Shown here piece after piece: positions 1 to 10,937 of a DNA stretch of 64,000 nucleotides. Numbering within the stretch: the stretch's first letter is position 1; every line of letters starts with the position of its first letter. Made by a program: the position numbers and the translations under genes. Below the pieces are notes generated by a model, which did not search any database, was not told the origin of the DNA, and saw only the letters and a program-made list of their open reading frames with translations. This DNA is from Zantedeschia hybrid cultivar (lineage: Eukaryota > Streptophyta > Magnoliopsida > Alismatales > Araceae): assembly GCA_030544215.1 (NCBI GenBank), contig JARZZO010000009.1, positions 52,633,129 to 52,697,128 on the forward strand, read 5' to 3'.

Positions 1-742
1 TTCAAAACAGTGATAATTCCAGAGAATACTTAAACGCATAGATAGGCCGTTGGATTGTTAATTAACGAGGACGTTGGTTCCGCTTTTGTGAAAAAGTGCG
101 TGGATAAACGAGCTTCGGCTTAGCACTGAATTGCAGAATAGGTATGTTGATTCATTAATGACAATTTAACAATATTATCTTTGATTAATTTATATTTTAT
201 TTGATTTTATATTTATCTTTTAGCCTAGTATGCATCATGTAGGACTTTGATATAATTGTAATAAGAATTAATTATTTATTAAACTTTAGACTATTGATCA
301 AATAAATCTCAACATGATATGAAATATTCTATTTTGAATTGAATATCTTGATTATCTTTGAGGTTCGCTTAAAGATATCCTTAGAATTCTATCCTTTCTT
401 GGATTCTTTATCCAACATTTCTTGTTTCTTTTTAAGATCCATCATGATTGCAGCACTTCCACATTAACTGGTAACCGCTCCCCATAATGAAACCTACAGG
501 GTTTGTAACCTAGGGTACTTCTCAATCGTGAATATTGATCGACTTTATTTTGTTTCTTTTGTCTACCTCATTCAGACATGATTGATTCCATCGATATTTT
601 CGAGTTATCTTCATTGATCGTTTTGAGAAAAATTTCCATCATATGATGTTGAGAGCGTGTCTCATCATACCTTGGCGTTACATTTTCAGTACATTCCATT
701 TCATTTCACTCCCTTACAAAGTCAATGCTAAGGTGAGGCAAC
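1..742 (+). mobile_element. 3' untranslated end of a truncated Ogre-like Gypsy element (E1)
   Basis: This stretch has no credible ORF. It aligns by eye with 55975-56712, the region between pol and the 3' LTR of the nearly intact Ogre-like element E10; both contain a shared block around 'tgataattccagagaa' and end in a shared purine-rich block 'aaggtgaggca' just before the LTR. It is therefore the 3' UTR of an older relative of E10 whose gag and pol lie left of the window. Family membership is well supported; the element's full structure cannot be seen. Confidence 0.85.
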
Positions 743-2038
743 TGTAGACACATTAATTTTGACATTATTTTGAGTAAATTTCATATCATATAATAATGCC
801 CCAAAATAGTCTGATATTTAATCATTAGTTAATTTTTATTATTTTACTGGATTGATTGTCTAAATAACATCGGGTTAGAAAGACATCATTTAAGTTTATT
901 AATGAAATTCGTTTTAACTTAGATTTTTAATCAAATATGAAAATTATCTTAAAAGACGTCGGCCTATGAAGACGTCATTTAAGGTTTTATTCCTATTTCG
1001 ATTTTTAATTAATTTGTTAATTAACTAAAAGACGTCTACACATCACGACGCCATTTAGGTTTCCTAATAATAATGGTTTATGTTTTCCCGAGTTTATCTT
1101 TATCTTAATTAAGCAAAAAGACGTCTTCCTTGGGCGACGCGTTTTAGTTAATTACAGATAATAATGAATTAGCATGTGTTTATCTGTTTCTTGGTTGGAT
1201 TGACTCCAAATTCTTTCATGTTAATCTACAAGTGACCGCGGATGCGCGTGAGAGCCTTAAACTTAAATCTATAAATACACAAGCTTATAAAGAAGGAAAA
1301 TATTAAGAATTTAAGAGAGAGGCAACGTCCAAATGCTGAAGGAGTTAAAGAAGGATCGAGGCGCTGTACGACTTCTTCCAGGAGTCTTGAAAGAAGAGCT
1401 TCGCCCTTTCTTCATCCTCTTTATCCATTCAAGAACCAAGGCTTCCAGGGGGCATTCAACTTAGTCTTCTTAATTAATTCCTCATTAATCTCTGCATATT
1501 TTTCATTGATTCCATCATATTAGTTTCATAATTCTATTCATCACATCACTTCATGCTATTCACACAACACTAACATATTTTTCTAACCCACATGCTAAGG
1601 GGTTTTAAAGACCATAAAACAAGTAAGTTCATCTTGTTTGAGTTGCATGATTAGAATTCTCATTAGAATAGATACTACCCCCATTTAATTCTTATTAATC
1701 TTTATCCTCTTTTTATCTCATTCTTTGCAAGGTACAAAGGTGTATCCGAAGATTAAGAGGAGTGAGTCAAAGAAGATCTAGACAATACTCAAAGTGCAAT
1801 CAGCATTCAAAGTAAGAACAAGATTAAAATGACTCTTTTTCTTTAGCTGGCTGAAGAGGAAGAATCAAGAACTTCAACATTTCGTACGTTTGAAACAAGT
1901 AAGCGATCATCATTTATCTTTTGAAGCTTTTTAGTCAAAAGCTTTCTGGCGATCACATAGTTTTAATAGGTTTATTTGTCATTTAATCAACAAATTTTTA
2001 TGATAATCACACATCAAATTTGAGCACTCACACCTACA
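743..2038 (+). repeat. 3' LTR of old Ogre-like element E1
   Basis: The LTR begins TGTAGACA and ends CACCTACA, the same termini as the E10 LTRs at 43644-44959 and 56713-58028, and is of similar length (1296 against 1316 bp) but clearly diverged. A TATAAATA box lies at 1270-1277, equivalent to the one at 44227 in E10. The right edge meets the chromovirus-like LTR of E2 at 2039; the same E2 LTR sequence continues uninterrupted at 6062, so E1 inserted into E2. The expected 5-bp target duplication on this side would be acctc (2039-2043); its partner is outside the window. Confidence 0.88.
949..1147. promoter_or_regulatory. Three 34-bp inverted-arm dyads in the E1 LTR
   Basis: Sites at 949-982, 1025-1058 and 1114-1147 each consist of a 12-nt left arm ending in CGTC, a 10-nt spacer, and a 12-nt right arm beginning GACG that is close to the reverse complement of the left arm. 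The spacers differ completely between sites while the arms are conserved. They lie about 120-320 bp upstream of the TATA box at 1270. Equivalent sites occupy the same part of the E10 LTR. Function is unknown; a dimeric DNA-binding protein site or an RNA hairpin are the obvious options. Confidence 0.7.
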
Positions 2039-2883
2039 ACCTCCCCCGAGCCACAAAACGGGATTTCCTCCCCCCCAAAATTGTCCCAAAAATACCAAAA
2101 AATAGAGAATGAAGGGGAGAATCCAAATCACCACTTAAAACACACTAATCCTCATTTCACAAAAATGCCTATTTTCATAAAAAATCCCTTAGAATATGCT
2201 TTTCTACCCAAAAACCTCCATACACAATACATGCTTTAAAGGGGGGGAAAACATGATTTTAAACAAATAAAACGAAGATCGTCCCCCTACCGGTCACTTG
2301 AACTCCTCCTAACTCCGTACCGCCGAACCGCCGCACCGCAAACCGTAACTAGTACCACCGTAGACGCCGTCACTCTGCCAGGACATCGGCCACCGTCCGG
2401 AGAATGAAGTTCTGTGGAGGAGGTGGTGACGGAAGTGGTGAGAGGTAGAGAGGTGTTGGAGTGGTGGAAGATGAAGAAGAGGAAGGGAAAAGGAAAGGGG
2501 GAAATGGAGGGGATTGGAGAGTGGGAAGAGAGAGAGTGAGAAGGAGAGAATGAGAGAAAAGAGGGAAGGCTCGGGGCGTCAAATTGAAATAGGTGAAATC
2601 GCGTCGTTCACAATCAACGTCATTTAGGCGACAGGACGGGGTCGTACTCTGGCAGAATGTCTGAATCGCGTCGTTCATCCAAGACGCCATTCAGACGACA
2701 TGACCAAGGTTATACACATGTGCCCCAATGCCCTCCCACGTGGCACAACAACGAGCTATCTAAATGGCGTCGTGCACCCCAAACATCGTTTAGAAGGCAC
2801 GCCCCAGACCCACTAGAGCCCAAACCAAGGGGTCCAGCTCCAAAATCGACCCGATAACTGTACCCGAAACCTCAGTCCTTACA
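2039..2883 (-). repeat. 3' LTR of E2, truncated by the E1 insertion
   Basis: About 845 bp that repeat 6062-6907 with modest divergence. On the minus strand it starts TGTAAGGACTGAGG at 2883, directly after the polypurine tract, and is interrupted at 2039 by the terminal CTACA of the E1 LTR. The remaining roughly 1.6 kb of this LTR must lie left of E1, outside the window. It includes a GA-rich stretch around 2450-2570 and three copies of the 34-bp dyad. Open frames here are not supported as genes. Confidence 0.85.
2594..2793. promoter_or_regulatory. Three 34-bp dyads in the E2 3' LTR
   Basis: Sites at 2594-2627, 2661-2694 and 2760-2793 have the 12-10-12 layout. The 2661 copy is nearly perfect: outer hexamers CTGAAT and ATTCAG are exact reverse complements, with inner CGCGTC facing GACGCC. 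These are the homologues of the sites at 6618, 6685 and 6784 in the other LTR. In minus-strand orientation they lie within the first 300 nt of the LTR, that is in U3. Confidence 0.7.
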
Positions 2884-2899
2884 TACTCCCTCCCTTAAC
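2884..2899 (-). other. Polypurine tract of E2
   Basis: On the minus strand this reads as a purine-rich run (TTAAGGGAGGGAGTA) immediately preceding the LTR start TGTAAGG. It is the expected plus-strand priming site for reverse transcription and fixes the inner edge of the 3' LTR. Confidence 0.75.
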
Positions 2900-3257
2900 A
2901 AAATTTCATCCTCAAAATGGTAACCACTCGAACGACAACCACTATCGACAATTCCACACCGGTAACATGGTTCACATCGATCGCCCTTACTAATCACACT
3001 TCTCCACGGGGCTTCGTATAATCGGTCGATCTCATCAACACTAGGCTAACCACGTTCTATGATTCTATAAACATTGATGGACTAATACAACCATTCATTA
3101 GGCTTACGAGGCACATATTACAAAATTGATTCTCTACCATGTCCAAAATACATAAAAAGTGCCATAAGAGCTCACAACTACAACCTAAAAGATAAGACAA
3201 AAGTCTTCATCTCGCCCAGCATCTCGGACCACTTCTAAGAGAACACACAACACCGCT
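2900..3257 (-). mobile_element. E2 internal sequence between gag and the polypurine tract
   Basis: No ORF or recognisable domain. By position this should be where pol and the 3' untranslated region would be, so pol has been lost by deletion near the gag 3' end. Nothing else is visible here. Confidence 0.5.
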
Positions 3258-4313
3258 CTAGGTCCTGGGCTTCTTCTTACCACTCAGCTCCTGACCTATC
3301 TTATTCTTCTGGGGACAGTTTCTCACAAGATGTCCCTTCCTACCACAACCGAAACAGCTACCAGTGACCAATGGACATATCCAATCACCATGCTGCCTAC
3401 CACAACGAGGACAATGATATGTCATATCATGACCAGCTTCCTGCTGTCTGCTAGCCACAGTCTGCATCTGTCGAACCGAACTGTCTTCGTCCTCGTTATA
3501 AAGCATCCCCTGGAAGCCGGACCCAAAGGAACTTGAACCGTCTGTCGAAAGAATTGCTGATTTGTTCTTGCTCTGTTGCTGCCCTCGTGCTGATCGCTCC
3601 AACTATTTCTCCATTTGTTGGAATTGAGTCTCCACTGCTGCTGCGTACCAAACTGCTGATGCAAGATCACTACAACAATGAGATGCCACCATTCCCCTCA
3701 GATCGAACCAGAGTCCATCCACAAATCTCTCCGTTCGGCGTTCCTCATTTTCAGATATATGCGGAACGAACCTTCCTAGAGCTACAAACTTCATCTGATA
3801 TTCCATAACTGACATATCACTCTACACCAATTCCATAAACTCCCTTTCCTTGGCCTTCCGAACGTGCCTTGGAAAGTACTATCCACTAAACTCTCTCACG
3901 AATGCCTTCCAGGGAATCTCTCTCAATGACCTATCCGAAAACATTATTCTCTGGATGGTAACCCACCAATCATAGGCATCGTCTTTCAACAAGTAGGTTG
4001 CCAACAAAGTCTTGTCATTTTGAGCACACTCAAGAACATCGAATTCCTTCTCCACTTCCTTAATCCAATGAGCTGCCGCATCTAGGACAGGTCGACCCGT
4101 AAAAGAAGAAGTCTTCAACTTCAAGAACCGTTCCATCACCATGGACTGACTACCTCGGGAGTTGGAACCCTCACTACCATCTCTAGGTTGATATCTAGAC
4201 ATTGGCCCAATCACAGCCTCTAAGAAACGATCCACATTCTGCCCATCTGCCCCTGAACTACCATCGTCAGTTCCCGTATTACGAACCAACGGAACTCTCC
4301 TCTTCGGTGCCAT
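3258..4313 (-). pseudogene. Gypsy gag pseudogene with CCHC zinc knuckle (E2)
   Basis: Gag forms the virus-like particle and packages element RNA. The ATG is at 4313 (MAPKRR...), and one reading frame runs to 3258. The N-terminal half has the retrotransposon-gag core (AAHWIKEVEKEFDVLECA, then DDAYDWWVT). Downstream are the block MSVMEYQMKFVALGRF and two cysteine motifs, CPRCGRQHGDWIC and a classic C-x2-C-x4-H-x4-C knuckle (CFGCGRKGHLVRNC) near 3300-3350. The frame is interrupted by three in-frame TAG codons at 3879-3881, 3822-3824 and 3603-3605. At least the second stands where glutamine would be expected, suggesting CAG to TAG decay. No frameshift is needed: the fragments share one phase. No protease follows. 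Confidence 0.8.
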
Positions 4314-4449
4314 CACTACTCTATAAACACGAAAATCGAAACAAGCACGTGAAAACCTATTAATCTATTCCAACAGTCGTCGCCTGTACAGACTCGTACT
4401 TATTGTTGGACTATAATATCTAACCTAGTTTATCACATACTCGACCAGA

Positions 4450-4465
4450 CTGAGCTCTGATACCA
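4450..4465 (-). other. Primer-binding site, initiator tRNA-Met type (E2)
   Basis: On the minus strand the sequence is TGGTATCAGAGCTCAG, two bases inside the LTR end (CATTACA). TGGTATCAGAGC is the common plant retrotransposon PBS complementary to the 3' end of initiator tRNA-Met. It fixes both the element orientation and the inner edge of the 5' LTR at 4468. Confidence 0.88.
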
Positions 4466-5863
4466 TCTGTAATGAGCCGCCACCCTATAATCGGAGACCT
4501 AATTACTAAATGGGTATCGGATCATTATCTACGGATTTACACCCGGATCTCAAACGACACGTCTGGAGAAGTAAGCATTAAACAAGGCTAAATATAACAA
4601 TCTTACGGACCTCAAAGAAAGTACAAGTGTGTAGGATGTAAAATAATAATGTTTGTACACAGTCCAACAATAATTACATGGTCCAAAGAATTAAATAGGT
4701 ATAGGCAGAAGAAAAGTACAACAACATCGGGGCATATCCTGGAACCAAGATAGCTATTGGCCCGTACACCAAGGAGAACACCACACGCCAACACTCGCTG
4801 AGAAGTCCACACCTGAAACCATAGCGAGTGAGCCACACGAAAATTAGGCTCAGTAGGGATCACCCGATCCCGCCTCCTACACATGCACTTACAAGTACAA
4901 CAATACAAGATGTAGGCAATTTAAGTAAAGCAGTAAGCACAGCTCCTACAGATTCCCAAATTCCGATATCAAACATATGCATTCGCAATGCAACATGCAC
5001 AGTTCTAAGCAATTCATGCAACCCAACTCAACACCGCAATTCGTAACCAAAGATCCGGCTAAACACACAAACCACACTGCCAAACGCGTACAAACGGCGC
5101 CTCACAACACAACCAACACCCATGCTTTTCCACCCCTACGATGTTCCGAACACTGTAGGGTGAGGCAGTGAGTCAAACTAGGACTAGTGAACCACCACCA
5201 CCTAGTCATGTGTGCACACAAGCAGTCTTGACCACTGTCCTATTGACCAGACTTCCCTCAACACCAGGCCTAGGTGCTTCACGAGGGCCCTGGGGACCGG
5301 CGAAACCCCCCTCAAGCCGAAGCTATAGGGACTACCCGTAACCCTAACCTCCCGGATCACATTAGGAAAAAGGGCGAAGGGTACCACTCGTAACCTCGAT
5401 ATCTCAAGTTACATCAGGCCTAATGGCGAAAAGGTAAACTCCAATAGCACCAAACCCAGCTCCATAGTAAGAAACACGCCGAAAATTGCCACGACAAACT
5501 AGGAAAGCACCGACCCACTAGGATAGAACAACAACCCCTCGGATAGCACACTGGCTACTTTGGCCTGTCTGGCTTAGGTAGTTCTACCTTTTCCCAACCA
5601 CAAGTGAAACACTAACATGTAACCCTCCCACACCGGTACGGCATCAATGCCACAAAGACACCGCGTCTCTCCCACACCGACACAAGGTGTCAAATGCAAA
5701 CCACAATGTTCTAAGTCCACAATCGCATAAACATACACACACACAATGTGATTCTGATCATACAGAAATCCCCATCCCGAATGTATGATTTTAGGCATGC
5801 ATTTAGCCAAATTAATTAACAATGTATGCACATATAAATTTCATGGATTAATGGGGTTCTGAC

Positions 5864-6038
5864 TTAAATGGCATCGTCCTATCCAGTCACCATTTCAAAT
5901 GGTGTCGCTGTCTTCAGACGCTATTCAAAACAGAACTCATTCCCACAGAAATTAGTCCCGGGACAAATCTGGCCTAAATGGCGTCGCCCTAGCCAGTCAC
6001 CATTTCAAATGGCGTCGCCCTATCTAGACGCCATTTAG
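5864..6038. promoter_or_regulatory. Two overlapping pairs of 34-bp dyads in the E2 5' LTR
   Basis: Sites are 5864-5897 with 5895-5928, and 5974-6007 with 6005-6038. In each pair the second site starts 31 bp after the first, so the right outer edge of one is the left outer edge of the next. Both pairs share spacers starting G(C/T)CCTA, so this is a local duplication of a two-site unit. Several arms show CpG decay (GCATC, GTCAC). The same 31-bp offset appears in the unrelated element E10 at 45349/45380. Confidence 0.7.
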
Positions 6039-6617
6039 AGCCCGAAATCTGGTTTTCCTGCAACCTCCCCCGAGCCACAAAATGGGATTTCCTCCCCCCC
6101 AAAATTGCCCCAAAAATACCCAAAAATAGAGAATGAAGGGGATAATCCAAATCACCACTTAAAACACACTAATCCTCATTTCACAAAAATGCCTATTTTC
6201 ATAAAAAACCCCTTAGAATATGCTTTTCTACCTAAAAACCTCCATACACAATACATGCTTTAAAGCGGGGGAAAACATTATTTTAAACAAATACAACGAA
6301 TATCATCCCCCTACCGGTCACTTGAACTCCTCTTAGTTCCGTGCCGTCGAACCACCGTACCGCAAACTGCCGCCACTACCGCCGTGGACGCCGTCACTCC
6401 GCTGGGACGTCGGCCGCCATCCGGAAAATGAAGTGCCGTGGAGGAGGTGGTGATGGAAGTGGTGAGAGGTAGAGAGGTGTTGGAGTGGTGGAAGAGGAAG
6501 AAGAGGAAGGGAAAAGGAAAGGAGGAAACGAAGGGGATTGGAGAGAGGGAAGAGAGAGAGTGAGAAGGAGAGAATGAGAAAAATGAGAGAAGGCTCGGGG
6601 CAACAAATTGAAACAGG

Positions 6618-6817
6618 TGAAACCGCGTCTTTCACAACCGACGCCATTCAGGCTACAGGATGGGGTCGTACTCTGGCAGAATGTCTAAATCTTGTCATCC
6701 ATCCCAGACGCCATTCAGACAACATGACCAGGGCCGTATATACGTTCTCCAACGCCCGCCCACATGGCGCAACAATGAGCTATCAAAATGGTGTCGTGCA
6801 CCCCAGACGTCTTTTAG
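6618..6817. promoter_or_regulatory. Three 34-bp dyads in U3 of the E2 5' LTR
   Basis: Sites 6618-6651, 6685-6718 and 6784-6817 match those in the other LTR at 2594, 2661 and 2760. All keep the 10-nt spacer despite base changes in the arms, for example CTTGTC in the left arm at 6685. Confidence 0.68.
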
Positions 6818-6907
6818 AAGGCACGCCCCAAACCTACTAGGGCCCAAACCAAGGGGTCCGGCTCCAAGACCGACCCAATAACTGTACCCGAAACCTCAGT
6901 CCTTACA

Positions 6908-7112
6908 GTATAGATACCGCTAGAGGCTGGGCACCTGCGCGGCTTGCGGCATCTCTCCGAAAGAACAGAAGAATGAATGTGGATTCGAATCCGCGCAAGG
7001 TAAATACGATTTACCGCTTTAAGTTTTTGTTGATCGAAACGGGATGGATCCGATCCCGAATATAATTTTATCCGCTGCGTTTTGGTCGGATCCGGATATA
7101 GAGAACCCAACA
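6908..7112 (+). repeat. 3' end of a Copia LTR (B-type), cut by E2
   Basis: The sequence from 'gataccgctagagg' to 'gaacccaaca' matches the last part of the LTRs at 23609-25254 and 34517-36061, then runs into a PBS-like TGGTATTAGAGTCAGG at 7114. It is the right end of a 5' LTR whose remainder lies beyond E2, outside the window. Confidence 0.8.
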
Positions 7113-7292
7113 GTGGTATTAGAGTCAGGTTCCACTATGTTTTTTCCATTTTGGACTCAAGATCGGTAGTTTTATAATTTATTTCATGCTATGTTTTGGT
7201 TTTAATTGGATGAACGATGTTCATTAGATGAACATGGTTAATTTACAGTAAATTATTGCATTAAAATGGTTTGTTTTCTATATGCGTTTTGT

Positions 7293-7313
7293 GTTCTTCG
7301 TCTGACGAAGAAC
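7293..7313 (+). other. Conserved leader hairpin of Copia
   Basis: GTTCTTCGTC, a single T, then GACGAAGAAC: a perfect 10-bp stem starting 179 nt after the PBS. Equivalent hairpins occur at 36244-36262 and 12699-12720 at nearly the same distance from their PBS, with paired base changes in the stem. Such leader hairpins can serve RNA dimerisation or packaging; that role is inference. Confidence 0.6.
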
Positions 7314-7475
7314 GGATACAAATCGGCATCTCTGCGGGCACCCCAAGTGTTGCGGAAGGATTGCCGGCTCAAAGGATCCCCACTGTGGGGTCACCGGTCG
7401 CCAGTGGCCTCGTGGCTGGTGCCGGATGGGGCGGCCGGCCAACCCCTCTCCTTCCTCTTCTCCTACGTTTAGAAA

Positions 7476-7499
7476 GGGGGTGGGGGGCGGGGGGTCGGG
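7476..7499 (+). other. G-quadruplex-type G-run cluster
   Basis: Four G-runs of 5, 6, 6 and 3 bases separated by loops of 1, 1 and 2 bases, inside the GC-rich Copia leader. This satisfies the usual quadruplex motif on the strand corresponding to element RNA. Further G-rich runs follow at about 7515-7530 and 7705-7720. Confidence 0.6.
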
Positions 7500-8964
7500 T
7501 TGTAGGAATTACAAAGGGGAGTGGGGGGGGAGACCGCCAGCGACCAGGGTCACTGGTGCCGTCGCCAGGACCCCAAGCCGCCGGGCAGTCTTCCCCGATG
7601 CCGGCCCCAACTGGCCGGCGCTTGCAGGGCAGGTCGCCGACGGTTGGGCGCCGCCCCCTTCCCGCCGGCAACGCAGCTAGGGTTTTCCCTAGCTGCATCA
7701 GGCAGGGAAGGGGGGGGGAGACCGGGCCAGGCCCTGGTTCGTCAACCCCCTTTAGCCCATAATTTTTTTTTAATCCATTTACTGACCCACTTTAAATTAT
7801 AGAATTTCATTTAAATTTAAAATTATATTTTTAATTTAATTAAATTATGTTTGATAATTATTAAAGGACAAGTAAACAGATTTAAAAATTATTGGGAATT
7901 TGAACAAATGTTGTTAAGTAGTAATTTAATCTAATTGTTAGATTAAAGAATGTTAAAAGGTTAATTTAATTGTTAAATTAAATTTTTTTTGTAATGACTA
8001 TAAGCTTAACAAGCATGGAATATTATAAATTTGTCAATATGGAGTTTCTACACATTTATTGTGATGTACATTGATTACTTGTTTAAATTTTGATTTAAAT
8101 TAGCATGATTAATTTAATGAAATTTTTTGAAAATTCAAATCCAATTTCTGTTTGGTCTCTGGTTTATGAAACCAAAATTAAATATTTTCAAAAAAATTTA
8201 TTAAGCCATGTGGTGTACACTTTATGTGTGGTTTGTTTAATTAAAAACTACATGGTGGTCATGGATTAGCACTTAATATTTAGCTTGTGGATCTGGATCA
8301 ACAATGTGTGATTGCGTGGTTTATTATTTGTTAATAAATAGAGGTCCGCGAACCTCTCTCTCTCTCATATTCTATTGTATCTTTACCTCCCTCCCTGATG
8401 TACGCGCCATAAGGCTTCCTCTTTTTAAATTATCATGTAATTGAGAATTTATGATATGATTTGATCGATGCGGCTGAGCGTGAAGCGAGGATAATCCACA
8501 ACTGCAACCAAGAAGGATATGAAAGAGTTCATTAAGCCTATGAGTTTGCGCACTCATGGTATAACTGTTATATTATGTGTATGTGTGTTTGATTGTCTGG
8601 CTCAAGTCAAACCACAGTGCTATCTATGACCACACCAATGATATGTATGTGATGCGTTTGTTTTCTTTTGATTACGAATCAAATAAATTAACTACCTGGG
8701 AGCCGAAATATGATCAGATATTGATGGTAAAGCTTAAACCGGGGATAATGGTCTACTGTGTTTACTCGAGACCATTAACAACCGGGGAGCCGAAATATGA
8801 TCGGATATTGCAAGGAGTTGCAATTACCATAAGATGGTTGCTCTAAGAAAACAATATAATACTAAGTGTTTACCCGAGGTTATACTGTTACTCTTGGAGA
8901 TTCTTATCCCCAAGAGTTTTTGCAAGGATATTGCAAGGATATTGCAAGGAGATTCTTATTCTTG

Positions 8965-10937
8965 GGGTTGTACAATAAGAATTTTTTTGATGCTGATACA
9001 TATTGATGTAAACAGCTCAAACGCCAAAAGATAATCACTACTGTTGACCTACCTTATAGTTTACTCTTGGAATGATTCGACTGTATGTACTTATTGAAGT
9101 ACAAGTCGAATGCATCTGAGAGATTAAGGTATAAGATCAATATGAAGTATTAGAATTTTTGATTTGATCAAAGAAACTAGTACTTAGGTATATGATTTAC
9201 ATAAATCATTAAGAGGATAATTGTATCATTACTCGATTAATCCTCATTGTGCATCATAGTAATATGATAGAATGAGAGATTGCATCTTATTAAGATATGG
9301 TGCAATACATAATAAGATTTGCCTAATTCTTGTCTTTTTGAACATGAGTATGAACATTAGATGACCATACTTTAAAGATGGTTCCAAATAAGTCAGTGTA
9401 TGTCCATATAAGATATGGAAACCAAATAATTCATATGAGGTGTGAATTATGAACAAACCTGATTTAAAAGTCAGGTATTACCGTGGTGTGAATTTGTGAA
9501 TGTCCAAAGAGTTTTGACATTACAATTATTGGCCAGGCGATAATGAAATAATTGTCGTCCTGAAAGCTGTCTTCTGTGAAGAAGAATATGTTCTCAAAGA
9601 AGACAGTGGGAGCTGATAAAACTAGAAGATGTTCTAGATTCACAAGTTAATATAAGATTATTAGATAATCTTTAGTTGTTTGGAACCGGTTATGACACAT
9701 CAGAGAGCTTCATAGATTTTTGAAATTCTCTAAGTGACTAAAAGGATATGTTTGACATATCTGATTTAGCAAGTTGAGAGGAGCCCAAAATAGATTATGA
9801 TCTAAAATCTATGATAATGATGCTTTCTGTCATTACAACTTTGAGATTGATGAGTTTATCATAATTCTACTTGTCAATACTGCCTATCATGAGATGATGA
9901 CAGTTGGATATTAAAAGCGCTCTCAATGTGATTGAGGTAAAGATGTATATGATACACCTTTAAAGCTTTTAGAATGTCCAGGAAGCAAGTTATGATTTCG
10001 AAGATCATTTTTGAATCAAACTGAAGCTTCCTAGTTGTAATAAAAGTTTTGACTTAATGGTCAAATATTATGTGATCGTTAAGAATGATCACGGATTGTA
10101 TGTGTTCAGAAAGGACAGTGGGAGCATAGTCGCTTTAGTAATGCTTTATGATAATAACATCAAAGTCATTAAGAATGACTTCAGGATATTACTATTAGTG
10201 AAAGCATTGTTAACCATATTTTCCTCCATAATAAGTTTAATTATAATATCCTACGTATTGGAAATACGAATATATTAAGATAGATTGGTGGGGATATTAT
10301 ATTAACCTGTATGTCAAGATGTTTGGCATAAATTTCATGACAAGTCTCAATTGTTGAGATATGGAATTTATTCCTTTAAAGAAAAGGTTCCTTAAAGGAT
10401 ACAAGAGTGAATTGCATCATTAAGCGCTTGAGAAGTGTTAAGGATGCATTCACGTATATGGAGATGATGATTTGAAACTATGAGTTCACACTGACTCAAA
10501 TTTCAAGTCAAATAATAGATTCAACCCTCTAGTAGAAAGGAATGGATTGGAATGGTTGCAATCCAAAACTCGATATTAAGATAACGACATAGACAAGTGA
10601 TACTGTTATTAGAACAGTATGGATGAAAAGGTTCATCCCTGAACTAGATGTAGTTCTAAAAGGTCTCTGATTAAATCTCGTTGTTGTAGGACAACAGTGG
10701 GAGCGATCAATTGAGTGAGCGAGTCATAGTCTCTTTAGAAGTTATAGAACATTCTGAGGCTCTTTCACAGGTTCAGAAACAAAGGATAAAGATGAAATAA
10801 CGTAATCGAAAATGTTCCATCTATAGATAATTTAGCAGATCCCTGACCAAGTCTTAGTCACAGACTTTATGTGAGCATCACCTAGATTTGATGGAGATCA
10901 AATGCGAAAGTGATTGACTTGAGTCCAAGTGGGAGAT
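8965..10937 (+). pseudogene. Decayed Copia pol 3' region (E3, copy 1)
   Basis: Nearly identical to 16476-18449. No long ORF survives, but residues of RT are visible: the 73-codon frame at 10057-10278 aligns with the RT of E4 near 22600-22720. There the catalytic region reads LYDNNIKVIKND in place of the usual LYVDDILLIGND, so the YVDD aspartates are lost. Further along are stretches matching the RNase H region and its downstream sequence. It ends with a polypurine tract (AAGTGGGAGA) directly before the LTR at 10938. Because both copies share the same lesions, the element was already defective before duplication or amplification. Confidence 0.72.

Larger units (their letters stand above)
2039..6907 (-). 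mobile_element. Chromovirus-like Gypsy element without pol (E2), minus strand
   Basis: Read on the minus strand this is a 5' LTR (6907 to 4468), a primer-binding site matching initiator tRNA-Met (4465 to 4450), a gag remnant (4313 to 3258), a polypurine tract (2899 to 2884) and a 3' LTR that begins at 2883 and is cut at 2039 by E1. The internal region is only about 1.6 kb, so protease, RT, RNase H and integrase are all missing: an internally deleted, non-autonomous copy. The end-of-element context, a 'gaggatgaaattttgttaa' block before a GGGAGGGAG tract, is typical of Del/Tekay-type chromoviruses. The other target-site flank is outside the window. Confidence 0.8.
4468..6907 (-). repeat. 5' LTR of E2 (2.4 kb)
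   Basis: On the plus strand it starts TGTAATGAG at 4468 next to the PBS and ends TCCTTACA at 6907, so it has TG..CA termini. The outer 846 bp match the truncated 3' LTR at 2039-2883. No gene is visible inside; the short open frames are not supported by any recognisable domain. It holds seven 34-bp dyads, four of them at 5864-6038 and three at 6618-6817. It inserted in a Copia LTR, whose remnant continues at 6908; the first five flank bases are gtata. Confidence 0.82.
7113..8964 (+). mobile_element. Copia 5' leader (E3, first unit)
   Basis: Untranslated leader following a tRNA-Met PBS (7114-7129). It is homologous to 36062-37743 (E7) and more distantly to 12525 onward. It is strikingly bipartite: a GC-rich island at about 7310-7740, then AT-rich sequence. 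A conserved hairpin lies at 7293-7313. Near the end (8720-8830) are blocks shared with the E7 leader around 62840-62960, and at 8919-8955 a short direct repeat of 'gcaaggatatt'. The ORFs across the GC-rich part lack any domain and are not called as genes. Gag has been lost here: the leader joins pol remnants at about 8965. Confidence 0.7.

Noticed and set aside
4450..4465. tRNA gene fragment
   Set aside because: Only the 16 bases complementary to the tRNA 3' end are present; this is a primer-binding site.
6908..6912. gtata beside E2 taken as evidence that E2 and E8 targeted related sites
   Set aside because: The second flank of E2 is outside the window, and a 5-base match in AT-rich DNA is too weak to interpret.
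7271..7762. 163-codon Pro/Gly/Arg-rich ORF and its minus-strand partner
   Set aside because: GC-rich Copia leader; frames are open on both strands and contain G-runs, with no domain and no conservation of frame in the homologous leader at 36239.
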